In this document: positions 7,220-13,621 of the stretch, in pieces
How positions within the stretch are numbered: the stretch's first letter is position 1
How the letters are laid out: each line of letters begins with the position of its first letter
Assembly: GCA_003661105.1 (NCBI GenBank)
Contig: QMVM01000026.1
Location: 1 to 13,621 of the forward strand
DNA: 13,621 nt
Direction: 5' to 3'
Source: Methanosarcinales archaeon
GTDB lineage: Archaea; Halobacteriota; Methanosarcinia; Methanosarcinales; Methanogasteraceae
Translations under genes and position numbers: made by a program
The notes under the pieces: model-generated
What the model was told of the DNA's origin: nothing
Seen by the model: only the letters and a program-made list of their open reading frames with translations
Database searches by the model: none

Positions 7220-7859
7220 TTTCAAAGATGAGATACGAGCTATCCGAACCTCGATTAAGGATGAAATCCAATCGAGACTTCGGGAGTTTGATTCGGTCCT
7301 GAAAACCGGAGACGAGGAGAGCGTCTTTGCTGAACTCGTCTTCTGCATATTAACTCCACAGTCGAAGGCAAAATTCGCTTGGGCTGCTGTGGAGCGTCTT
7401 CTTGATAAGGATCTGCTGCTTACCGGGACCGAGGATCAGGTTCTTAAGGAACTGCAAGGGGTGCGGTTTAAGTATAAGAAGTCAGGATATATCATAAAAG
7501 CGCGAAACATGTTCTCAATCAATGGTAAAATCTCTATCAAGTCCATGATCAGCCGGTTCAGCGATGTATATGATGCAAGGGAGTGGCTTGTCCGGAATGT
7601 GAAAGGGATCGGCTACAAGGAGGCAAGCCATTTTCTGAGGAACGTCGGACTTGGTGGGGATCTTGCAATTCTTGATAGGCATATACTGAAAAATCTGCGA
7701 TCGCTTCAAGTGATGGAAGAGGTTCCGACTTCTTTATCGCGGCGGAGGTATCTTGATATCGAGAGGAGGATGAAAGAACTTTCCGAGGAGATTAAAATAC
7801 CCATGAGCCATCTGGATCTTGTTTTGTGGTACAAAGAGGCGGGGGAAGTGTTTAAATGA
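7206..7859 (+). CDS. ogg2: 8-oxoguanine DNA glycosylase/AP lyase, Ogg2 type
   Basis: Base-excision repair enzyme of 217 residues from the archaeal Ogg2 branch of the HhH-GPD superfamily. It removes 8-oxoguanine from DNA and nicks the abasic site. Seen: the helix-hairpin-helix NVKGIGYKEASHFLRNVG at 131-148 with the likely Schiff-base lysine K138; the conserved aspartate D157 in AILDRHI; an N-terminal helical region with FAELVFCILTPQSKA (41-55); and an end in LWYKEAGEVFK, where the terminal lysine is a typical Ogg2 feature linked to base recognition. Start: GTG 7206, preceded by GGAG at 7192-7195 (10-nt spacing) inside the end of ileS. A TTG at 7182 in the same frame is less likely. It is translationally coupled to ileS. 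A T6 tract at 7930-7935 may end the transcript. Confidence 0.93.
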   Translation: MSEPDFKDEIRAIRTSIKDEIQSRLREFDSVLKTGDEESVFAELVFCILTPQSKAKFAWAAVERLLDKDLLLTGTEDQVLKELQGVRFKYKKSGYIIKARNMFSINGKISIKSMISRFSDVYDAREWLVRNVKGIGYKEASHFLRNVGLGGDLAILDRHILKNLRSLQVMEEVPTSLSRRRYLDIERRMKELSEEIKIPMSHLDLVLWYKEAGEVFK

Positions 7860-7863
7860 GAAG

Positions 7864-7873
7864 TATATATAAA
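7864..7873 (+). promoter_or_regulatory. TATA-like element after ogg2
   Basis: TATATATAAA-type run beginning four bases after the ogg2 stop. It could drive the doubtful small frame at 7963 or be simple AT-rich spacer. Confidence 0.3.
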
Positions 7874-7929
7874 ATTCTGGTAGTGTACCAATCCGAGATA
7901 GTTAATAGAAATATACTACTCCTCGTCAG

Positions 7930-7935
7930 TTTTTT
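7930..7935 (+). terminator. T6 tract, possible terminator of ileS-ogg2
   Basis: Six consecutive T residues about 70 nt past the ogg2 stop, without an obvious stem. Archaeal RNA polymerase commonly stops at such T-rich tracts. Confidence 0.4.
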
Positions 7936-7962
7936 GTAACTTCTGGAGGGTGTGTGTAGTGT

Positions 7963-8172
7963 ATGGAGCTTAGAAATGTTTTCGGAGAGTGCTTGTATGA
8001 ATCACAAACATCACCAAAGAAGTTCCAAATTACACTTACGGAGTGGTATAAAAGAGTCTGTGTTATGATATCCGCCAGGAGGGGGATTATACGCACAGGC
8101 TCAATATCATGCGAAGTTCTAAAAAGGGTGCAACGGTACAAAATACCAGTAATCTGTGTCCATCTGCGTTAA
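7963..8172 (+). CDS. Doubtful small ORF, 69 residues
   Basis: Starts with ATG 7963 (MELRNVFGECLYESQ), with a GGAGGG sequence 12 nt upstream and a TATA-like run near 7864. The product is basic with three cysteines and no recognised family, signal peptide or membrane segment. Its last seven codons lie inside the CCACAGAT-type repeat, which argues that the end of the frame is accidental. An overlapping frame of similar length exists on the other strand (7926-8141), so coding direction is not clear. Listed because the gap between ogg2 and the kinase gene holds nothing better. Confidence 0.22.
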   Translation: MELRNVFGECLYESQTSPKKFQITLTEWYKRVCVMISARRGIIRTGSISCEVLKRVQRYKIPVICVHLR

Positions 8173-8224
8173 TCTGTGGCTAATAAGGGTTTTTAGCCAC
8201 AGATAGACACGGATTCCACTGATT
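8151..8224. repeat. Inverted-repeat element of the CCACAGAT/GTGTC type, possible bidirectional terminator
   Basis: Perfect 12-bp arms ATCTGTGGCTAA (8172-8183) and TTAGCCACAGAT (8193-8204) with a 9-nt loop. Outside the arms the dyad continues imperfectly: AATCTGTGTCCATCTG on the left and, read in reverse complement, AATCCGTGTCTATCTG on the right. The same short phrase thus occurs on both sides, with ten extra bases on the left. It lies between convergent transcripts (ogg2 and the kinase gene), a good place for a shared terminator. Phrases of this kind recur as dispersed intergenic repeats in some archaea and bacteria (recalled, not checked). Confidence 0.65.
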
Positions 8225-8325
8225 TCGTCAAGCTACTCTTTTCCAGGTTCCCATACACTTCATGTTATGATAAACTATCGTAGATTAGGACGCTACCAAA
8301 ATTCAGAATCGTGTTCTGTTCCGCT

Positions 8326-10554
8326 TCACACTTCCCCGGAAACCTGTGGCTGGGACACCGTCTTCGGCAGTCTGAATCCGAACGTGCTGCCCTCGCCTAT
8401 CTCGCTCGTCGCCCAGATCGCGCCGCCGTGTTCGCGGACGATGTTTGCTGCGATTGCAAGACCAAGACCAGTACCCTTGCTCTTATCAACCTGCCAGAAC
8501 TCCTCAAAGATATGCAACAGGTCCTCAGGAGCGATGCCGATTCCGGTATCAGAGACCCTGACCCTGACACAAGTTCCGTGATCGACTGTGGTTACCGATA
8601 CGCTGCCGCCAACCGGCGTGAATTTGATCGCATTGCTGAGCAGATTCACAAGAACCTGCTCGATACGGTCACGATCGCCCTCGATGGCAAGACTATCCGG
8701 GATCTCGGCGGTGCATGAGATATTCTTCTCTTCTGCAACCAGTTTCATATCCGCAACAACGCCGCTGACCAACCCGGACAGGTCCAGTCCGGCGATGTTC
8801 AGTTCCAGTTTTCCTGACCGTATCTTTGACATATCGAGCATGTTGCTGATAAGGCGGGTCATCCGGTCACAGTTTGATACAACCTTTGAAAGAGCTCCTT
8901 TTTGCTTTTCGTTCAGTTTTCCAAGCTTCTCATCAGCCACGAATCCGGCAAACCCCTTGATCGATGTGAGCGGTGTCCGTAGTTCATGGGATGCAATGGT
9001 TAAGAAGTCTGTTTTGAGTTGATCGAGTTCTCTCAATTCGGCATTTGCAATCTCAAGTTCGGTGTTTGCGCTTCTCAGTTCATTGGTCACCTTTGCCAGT
9101 TTGGTGACATCCCTGAGTACCTCCACATATCCAGTGACGTTGCCATCCGCGTCATGGAGCGGCGCACCGCAGGTCATGATCGGAACGATCCGACCCTTCC
9201 CATCGGTGACATGCGTCTGCCAGCAGATGCCATCGGGATGGCCCTCCCAGGCATCCCAGAGGCGGCATTGGGCATTGCATTCGGCGCTCGGAAACAGATC
9301 GTGACAGAACATTCCAATGGCGTCATCTGCACTGGTGCCTGTAAACTCCTCACATGCCCGGTTGAACATGGTTATCCTGAAATCACTGTCAACAGCAAAG
9401 ACGCAGTCGGTCATGCTCTGGAGGATGGTTTCAAGTTTGTTCCTCTGATCCTCAAGATCGCGGTTGGCGAGAGCGACCTTATCCTCAAGTTTTCTGTGCG
9501 TCGCTCCCAGTTTGGAGGTCATCTCATTAAACCGCCCGGTCAATATGCCGAGCTCGTCATCTGTTATCACTGGAACCTGCATCGAATAATCGCCTTTCGC
9601 CACTGCTTCGGTCTCTTCATACAGTTGCTTGATCGGTTTTACGATCCGCTTCGCGACAAATATGGAGAAGAGGCTAATCAGGATGATGACGCCAAACGTA
9701 ACCGCAATCGCCCGTTCTAAAATCGTATGCAGGGCAGATAATACCTCATCATGGTCCTGTTCAACGATCAAAAACCATCCCGGGTCAGGGACCCATACAC
9801 AAGCACCGATGACCTTTTTTCCATTGTGATCGTAGATGCCGGAACCGCCCTGGCTGGCATCATGCCGCATTACTGGTGGTGTTGCCGATATAGCTCCCGA
9901 ACTGCTGACGAGATTGCCATACCTATCGGTCAGGAAGATGTTTACAGTGTCTCCAAGTCCCTTGCGATCACCTATGGTCCAGTGGACCGTGCTTATGTTG
10001 ATCCTTCCAACCACCACGCCAACCGTTCTATTACCAAGGATAAGCGGGGTTGATACAAGCATAGTTGGTTTTTGAAGTGCCGGGGATTCGTATACGTCCG
10101 TTATATGTGTTTCGTTTAATCCGGCACGGTAATATTCACGCGATGATTTATTAGCCCCGATGGCCTCTCCATTTGTGGACGAAACGATGATCCCCTCCCC
10201 GTCCAGCACGAACACTTCCTCAAAATCTCCGGATTCCGCCTTTATAATATCCCCGAATTCCCCTATCGCATCCTTTGCCTGTAGATATTCCTTGCTCGAT
10301 GGATGTGTGGTTCTCATCACCCCCGTATTGAAGGCAACCGCTGAGGTGCCTGCGAGAACCCTCGCAGCGCTTTTCTGCTCTGCAAGCCATGCACCCATAT
10401 AATCTGCTCTCGTCTCCGCCACCGAGGTTAGATGCGCGATGGCATGATCCTCCATCGACTCGGCTGAGAGGGTGTATGTGTAGTACCCGATGATGCTAAA
10501 CGGCACGATAGAAATCGCGATGAAGAGAAGGATCAGCTTGAACTGGAGCCGCAT
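8326..10554 (-). CDS. Membrane sensor histidine kinase (Cache-HAMP-PAS-HisKA-HATPase)
   Basis: Sensor kinase of 742 residues. Order: N-terminal membrane helix about 7-27; extracytoplasmic sensor about 30-280 of the double-Cache type (FVLDGEGIIVSSTNGE, IFLTDRYGNLVSSSG, DPGWFLIVEQ); second membrane helix about 282-301; HAMP about 302-355; coiled-coil linker; PAS about 375-485; HisKA with the phospho-accepting H523 in ASHELRTPLT; and HATPase with N641 (NLLSNAIKF), DTGIGI at 669-674, FEEFWQ, and GTGLGLA at 694-700. All catalytic boxes look intact. The PAS domain has C384, C401, C417, C426, C430, C444 and C462, a spacing that suggests metal or redox sensing. No receiver or regulator gene adjoins, so it is an orphan kinase here. 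ATG 10554 follows AAAGG at 6-nt spacing. Confidence 0.95.
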   Translation of the reverse strand: MRLQFKLILLFIAISIVPFSIIGYYTYTLSAESMEDHAIAHLTSVAETRADYMGAWLAEQKSAARVLAGTSAVAFNTGVMRTTHPSSKEYLQAKDAIGEFGDIIKAESGDFEEVFVLDGEGIIVSSTNGEAIGANKSSREYYRAGLNETHITDVYESPALQKPTMLVSTPLILGNRTVGVVVGRINISTVHWTIGDRKGLGDTVNIFLTDRYGNLVSSSGAISATPPVMRHDASQGGSGIYDHNGKKVIGACVWVPDPGWFLIVEQDHDEVLSALHTILERAIAVTFGVIILISLFSIFVAKRIVKPIKQLYEETEAVAKGDYSMQVPVITDDELGILTGRFNEMTSKLGATHRKLEDKVALANRDLEDQRNKLETILQSMTDCVFAVDSDFRITMFNRACEEFTGTSADDAIGMFCHDLFPSAECNAQCRLWDAWEGHPDGICWQTHVTDGKGRIVPIMTCGAPLHDADGNVTGYVEVLRDVTKLAKVTNELRSANTELEIANAELRELDQLKTDFLTIASHELRTPLTSIKGFAGFVADEKLGKLNEKQKGALSKVVSNCDRMTRLISNMLDMSKIRSGKLELNIAGLDLSGLVSGVVADMKLVAEEKNISCTAEIPDSLAIEGDRDRIEQVLVNLLSNAIKFTPVGGSVSVTTVDHGTCVRVRVSDTGIGIAPEDLLHIFEEFWQVDKSKGTGLGLAIAANIVREHGGAIWATSEIGEGSTFGFRLPKTVSQPQVSGEV

Positions 10555-10794
10555 GATATACCTTTTGGTGATGCGTTACTTAATTGTTGTTGCAAGCACA
10601 GGCACTGCTACCGGATCGATGGTTAGTGATGCGCCGTTAGGGCTTGCCAGAAGGTGACCTGTTGAAATTCATGACAACTGTTTATGGCTCTTTGGCTTGA
10701 CTTTCAAATATCCCCGAAAAAACCAACGTCATTAGCCCCAAAAACATGTATGTGATGTATTGACTCAGATGCATAGATACTGAAAGCCAGTTAC
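10555..10794. other. Intergenic region upstream of the kinase gene
   Basis: About 240 bp with no gene. On the minus strand an A/T-rich ATTAAGTA lies near 10578-10585, some 25-30 nt upstream of the kinase start, and may be its TATA box. The rest is the 3' flank of the dead hicA. I see no other structure. Confidence 0.4.
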
Positions 10795-10860
10795 TCACAA
10801 TTCCAAAAATTCCTCCACGGTAAGTCCTGCTTATTTTATGATCGCTCGTAATGTTCCTTT

Positions 10861-10869
10861 TGGAATATC
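10861..10869. repeat. Target-site duplication, left copy
   Basis: TGGAATATC, identical to 11198-11206; read on the minus strand it encodes the D-I-P of hicA. One extra T upstream also matches, so the duplication may be 9-10 bp. Confidence 0.85.
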
Positions 10870-11197
10870 AGCAATTCCCGCTCTCTTTTAGCATCTTCAT
10901 CCAAAATGCCGTATGACTGCAACGCCTCTCGATATCGATTTGTCGTGTAATGCGATGAAGTAGAAGTGTTTCATAACCTAAAATGTTCGCGAAATCACAC
11001 AGAAACAGTCACACCGTTAGCGATTTTCGTTACGATTGTAAACGCATGCAAGAGATGGCTGTCATTCATCATTTAGCACATATTTCGTAAACATTTCGTA
11101 ACACACTTGGCCCCACTACAAAATGAATCAACAGCAAGCGGCGATATAGCCACAAACAGTCAGGGGTCGAAAGTGTAGATGGAACGGGAATTACTGT
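10870..11197. mobile_element. MITE-like insertion in hicA
   Basis: Segment of 328 bp with terminal inverted repeats: AGCAATTCCCGCTC at the left end, and the reverse complement of the right end reading AGTAATTCCCGTTC after two extra bases (12 of 14 match). It is flanked by a perfect 9-bp direct repeat, TGGAATATC, at 10861-10869 and 11198-11206. It holds no intact transposase. A frame of about 25 codons on the minus strand near its left end (HYTTNRYREALQSYG then ILDEDAKRERELL) might be the tail of one, so it could be an internally deleted insertion sequence. It also has a tandem pair TTACGAAATGT/TTACGAAATAT near 11078-11101. The family was not recognised. Confidence 0.85.
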
Positions 11198-11206
11198 TGG
11201 AATATC
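11198..11206. repeat. Target-site duplication, right copy
   Basis: TGGAATATC, the second copy of the 9-bp repeat bordering the insertion in hicA. Confidence 0.85.
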
Positions 11207-11355
11207 CATCCCAGGATGATTTGGAATTGTAGTTCTTCTCTTTGTGGTTGGATTGTACCAGATCTCATGACTCCCTTTTGCTTATCTGTCGAAGACGAAT
11301 CCTACTCTCTTTAACTTCCTGATAACATCTCTCGCGGTCAGGGATGGTAATCTCG

Positions 11356-11603
11356 TCATGCAGTCACACTTATCGGTATTTTAACGTCTTGCATAACGTT
11401 CTGTGATGGCTCAAGCTCATATTGCAGAGGATCGCCGTGCGCGATACAGGACTCGATTAGTTTTCTTGCAACATCTGTGCTATCTCCATCGTCTCTGCTA
11501 TCGATCTTCCCTGTGCGATGAGTCCTTGAAGGGTATCGCTCGTTGCAAGATAGCCTCCTTCTTCCAGTTTCTCTATTTTTACGGATAGGAGGTATTCAGA
11601 CAT
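11356..11603 (-). pseudogene. hicB: HicB antitoxin pseudogene (frameshift)
   Basis: Short HicB antitoxin of the type lying upstream of hicA. It starts at ATG 11603 with MSEYLLSVKIEKLEEGGYLA, then TSDTLQGLIAQGRSIAETMEIA. At about 11476-11480 one base is missing: GCA-CA-GAT where GCA-CGA-GAT would be expected, so the frame hits TAA shortly after. In the neighbouring frame the protein goes on as DVARKLIESCIAHGDPLQYE then LEPSQNVMQDVKIPISVTA and stops at 11356, overlapping the hicA ATG by 4 nt. Restoring one base gives 82 codons, normal for the small HicB fold that binds HicA. No C-terminal DNA-binding domain is seen. With hicA also dead, the loss of the antitoxin would be tolerated. Confidence 0.92.
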
Positions 11604-11952
11604 TTCCACCACATTGAGTTGTTTTTGCACCGTCAGTAATCGCTCTTCGTATGGCTTTTGGCGATGCTTCGCATTCGGTTTGGCTTTGCAGATGTGTTGA
11701 AATTGAACAATCTCGATTATAAATCTACGTTATCAGCCGCCGCCTGCATGATCATGAGAGCGTTAGGGGATGTAACGCGATTGTCGCCACTGACATCGGC
11801 GACGGCGAATGTCGCGGGGTCGCACGGGCGGCTGCCGTCTTACAATTTCTCCATTTCTATGAAATATTGGAATGAAACGCTCGATATTTATGCTGCCATC
11901 GAGTTTTGTTTTAATTCGTGACGTCAAACTTGAGACACGGATATTGTATTTA
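11604..11952. other. Region upstream of hicB
   Basis: About 350 bp without a supported gene. On the minus strand GATTTATAATC at 11715-11725 is a TATA-like box about 110 nt before the hicB ATG. Bases about 11770-11840 are GC-rich, with GTCGCC/GGCGAC complementary pairs that could fold. A plus-strand frame of 87 codons (11658-11921) crosses the region but resembles no family. An A/T-rich imperfect inverted repeat at about 11947-11980 overlaps the end of the membrane-protein gene and may end its transcript. Confidence 0.4.
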
Positions 11953-13061
11953 TTAAATATTTCTTTTTAATAGTAAATAAGATTCTTTACATATCGCGAT
12001 AGCAGCAAGGACAAGTGGTGCCACTATCGCCAAATCTTCTTTCACCACTAACTGTGTCGGCACATTCAAACCATTGTACAATGGGTCTATTGTTAGTGAA
12101 GCATTGTTTGATAGCACCGAGAGTATCATTATAAACGCCACCATTAAAGCTAAAACTGTCCTGTTCGAAGACACGCAGAGGTGAAACAGGTAATTAGTCG
12201 TCTTCTGCTCTGGCTTTGAATTGAATAGTGGTTTGATTCCAGAAAAATTTCAATTTCTTTATAAATATCCAGAATAGGTGACACAATTTCCAAAGACCTA
12301 ACAGTAGTAGTATTTTTATCTATTAATTCTAACATCTTATTGATATGCTTTTGCATAGCCTTAATATCCGATTCTTTTGCATATTGTAGATATATTGGTA
12401 AATAATGAATTATAGCATTTTTCATTGATCCTTTGCTGTTTTTTTTGAGATCGTCAATCTTTACACCTTTTGGCAACTCACGGTCTATATTATTCATATA
12501 ATTTTCAAAATATTTAGTAAACTCACAAAAAACACATCGATCTCCTTTATCCTTCCTTGTAGAATTGTCCAAAATATATTTTGCTATACCAAGCGGATAG
12601 TAGATTTGGAGATTATACCCACATAGTGCAAGAGGTAATATCAGATATAGTATTAGGCCTAATAACCACAAGAGTTGGCCAATATACGCAACGAAGAATG
12701 TAAGCTCTATTGCAACACCGACACAGGACAAGAAACATGGCAACAATACCGCATAATGCCCTAATAATTTTGCACGTAGTGAAAACCCCTCTATCGCCTC
12801 AAACTCTATTACAGTAGTTAATTGAGAACCTTTACTGAAAAATTGCAGCATGCTGATCCCAAGGGCAAATACAAGTGAAATGCAAATAATGGTTTCAGTA
12901 GTAATACTTGGGAGTCTTTTAAAATCGATGAATGATAGACTCACGACTAAAGCTATGAATAAGGTTGAGTAGGAAATACTGGTCAGAAGAACAAATCTCA
13001 TAAATAAAATAGTACTTTTGTGATTAAGTCCATTAACTCTCTCAACCAACTTTATTGACAA
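11953..13061 (-). pseudogene. Multi-pass membrane protein of unknown function, broken by one frameshift
   Basis: AT-rich gene of no recognised family. Frame 1 (13061 to about 12243) gives helices near residues 21-45, 55-75, 100-125 and 128-150, a CVFC pair at about 176-179, and a long charged cytoplasmic stretch ending KEIEIF. It then shifts at a T5 run (+ strand A5 at 12243-12247). With one more T it continues SGIKPLFNSKPEQKTTNYLF and then two further helices (VLALMVAFIMILSVL and LAIVAPLVLAAIAIC), ending at TAA 11953. The repaired gene is exactly 370 codons including the stop. Start: TTG 13061 with AAGGAGG six nt upstream; GTG 13067 is an alternative if the message is leaderless, since a TATA-like run lies about 25 nt before it. 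The frame is open further into the 5S gene, but that part is not coding. It may be a real mutation or a homopolymer sequencing error. Confidence 0.72.
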
Positions 13062-13067
13062 ACTCAC

Positions 13068-13098
13068 CCTCCTTGATTCTGCAATATTATATATAAAA
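13068..13098 (-). promoter_or_regulatory. TATA-like run and Shine-Dalgarno upstream of the membrane-protein gene
   Basis: Minus-strand TTTTATATATAAT (13086-13098) sits between the 5S gene and the membrane-protein gene. AGGAGG (13068-13073) precedes the TTG start by six nt. The TATA is so close to the start that a transcript from it would barely include the Shine-Dalgarno site, so either the message is leaderless at GTG 13067 or it comes from further upstream. The T4 in the same run may also help terminate the rRNA transcript. Confidence 0.45.
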
Positions 13099-13105
13099 CC
13101 GTAAT

Positions 13106-13235
13106 CGAGCACATCAGCGTTTGTAGATTCCCATGGACTCTCGTACCACAGTACACGCCACAAACGCGGGCGGGCTTATCTTCTGTGTTCGGAATGGGTA
13201 CAGGAGTTGCCCCGCCGCTATGGCCGATGTGCTCG
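13106..13235 (-). rRNA. 5S ribosomal RNA
   Basis: Recognised by the terminal stem: CGAGCACATC at the 5' end (13235 downwards) is perfectly complementary to GATGTGCTCG at the 3' end (13106). Inside are the conserved CCATAGCGG and CCCATTCCGAACACAGAAG segments. The length of about 130 nt fits archaeal 5S. It lies about 95 nt after the 23S gene in the same operon; ends are set by the stem and may be off by a few bases. Confidence 0.95.
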
Positions 13236-13279
13236 TATATTTCCATGTATTAACGTACGACCCAGATATCGCCTGAATT

Positions 13280-13299
13280 GAACCGACCGAAGTCGGCTC
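13280..13299 (-). other. UUCG hairpin in the 23S-5S spacer
   Basis: Minus strand GAGCCGAC-TTCG-GTCGGTTC forms an 8-bp stem with one G-U pair and a stable UUCG tetraloop. It probably marks pre-rRNA processing or folding between the two rRNAs. ATGTAT/ATACAT complementary pairs further out could close a larger stem. Confidence 0.55.
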
Positions 13300-13329
13300 A
13301 TACATCCAGTGATCTTACTATAGCAAGAC

Positions 13330-13621
13330 CAATCTGATACGGATGTTAGTAGCCGCGGACTGAACACCTCGTTGCCTTGGTGCGTACATCCCGACTCTAT
13401 CAAACTTGTCTTCTACAAGTATCCTTAGAGAAGTCTCTTTTCAGGTTTGGTTTCGGGCTTAGATGCTTTCAGCCCTTATCCATTAGTGCGTGGCTGCTCG
13501 GCAATGCCTTGTCAGACAACCGATCGACTAGAGGCACCGTTGCTCTGTTCCTCTCGTACTAAAAGCAACTTACCCTCAGACTTCAAAACACCCCTAATAG
13601 ATAGTAACCGACCTGTCTCAC
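13330..13621 (-). rRNA. 23S ribosomal RNA, 3' end (partial)
   Basis: The 3' ~290 nt of 23S rRNA, running off the right edge. The sarcin-ricin loop AGTACGAGAGGAAC is present near 13549-13562, and the flanking domain VI sequence (GGATAAGGGCTGAAAGCATC, TAAGCCCGAAACC) is conserved. The exact 3' terminus is not certain; 13330 is an estimate within roughly 20 bases. Confidence 0.95.

Larger units (their letters stand above)
10795..11359 (-). pseudogene. hicA: HicA toxin pseudogene split by a 328-bp insertion
   Basis: Remains of a HicA mRNA interferase. The N-terminal part reads MTRLPSLTARDVIRKLKRVG then FVFDR, a TAA at 11282-11284, and AKGSHEIWYNP...IPNHPGMDIP. The C-terminal part, 328 bp further on, reads IPKGTLRAIIK, a TAA at 10831-10833, and AGLTVEEFLEL with a normal stop at 10795. 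Removing 10870-11197 plus one 9-bp repeat restores a continuous frame of 75 codons, the usual HicA length, with the core G-S-H-E motif that carries the catalytic histidine. Both TAA codons sit where HicA proteins usually have glutamine, so each is probably a CAA to TAA change. The start overlaps the hicB stop as ATGA, the normal hicBA arrangement. The gene cannot make a toxin. Confidence 0.93.

Noticed and set aside
11658..11921. Plus-strand frame of 87 codons upstream of hicB
   Set aside because: No Shine-Dalgarno, no recognised family, opposite in direction to its neighbours; probably chance.
10555..11952. CRISPR array or defence island in the long gene-poor stretch
   Set aside because: No regularly spaced repeats; the stretch is explained by the decayed hicBA module and its insertion.
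13062..13163. N-terminal extension of the membrane protein into the 5S rRNA gene
   Set aside because: These codons are the 3' part of the 5S sequence; a TTG with AGGAGG at the correct spacing lies just downstream.
13236..13329. tRNA gene in the 23S-5S spacer, suggested by a GGTTCAATTC T-loop-like string
   Set aside because: No acceptor stem, anticodon arm or D-arm can be fitted; the string is the 3' side of the UUCG hairpin.

Overview
The window looks archaeal, most likely a methanogenic or methane-oxidising euryarchaeon of the Methanosarcinales/Methanomicrobia type. Seen in the sequence: archaeal-type MetRS (two zinc knuckles) and IleRS (HLGT in place of HIGH), a RaSEA-type radical-SAM enzyme of archaeosine (G+ tRNA base) synthesis, an Ogg2-type 8-oxoguanine glycosylase, TATA-like promoters, and a 23S-5S rRNA pair. 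The genus cannot be named from this sequence alone.

Layout. 1-1125 (-): 5' part of metG, running off the left edge. 1169-2129: a cassette holding a NYN/LabA-type nuclease gene on the opposite strand, with a GC-rich flank on one side and a 9-bp inverted repeat on the other. 2130-2760 (-): a second, decayed copy of the metG promoter and first ~190 codons, in direct orientation to the real gene. 2760-3776 (-): RaSEA, whose stop codon sits exactly at the edge of the duplicated block. 3777-4078: divergent intergenic region. 4079-7859 (+): ileS and ogg2, overlapping by 14 nt. 7860-8325: terminator-like T tract, a doubtful small ORF and an inverted-repeat element of a CCACAGAT/GTGTC type. 8326-10554 (-): a large membrane histidine kinase (Cache-HAMP-PAS-HisKA-HATPase) whose PAS domain is cysteine-rich. 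10795-11603 (-): a dead hicBA toxin-antitoxin module. hicB carries a 1-nt frameshift; hicA carries two in-frame TAA codons and a 328-bp insertion with terminal inverted repeats and a 9-bp target-site duplication. 11953-13061 (-): an AT-rich multi-pass membrane protein gene of unknown function with one frameshift at a T5 run. 13106-13621 (-): 5S rRNA, a spacer with a UUCG hairpin, and the 3' end of 23S rRNA.

How it fits together. The core genes serve translation (metG, ileS, RaSEA tRNA modification, rRNA) and base-excision repair (ogg2). Between them lie accessory stretches with clear insertion and decay. The most informative are the metG/metG' direct repeat flanking the NYN cassette, which has the geometry of a single-crossover integration or a segmental duplication, and the hicA gene split by a small MITE-like element. 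No CRISPR array, tRNA gene, intact transposase or known complete defence system was seen. No clearly new system can be demonstrated from the sequence alone.
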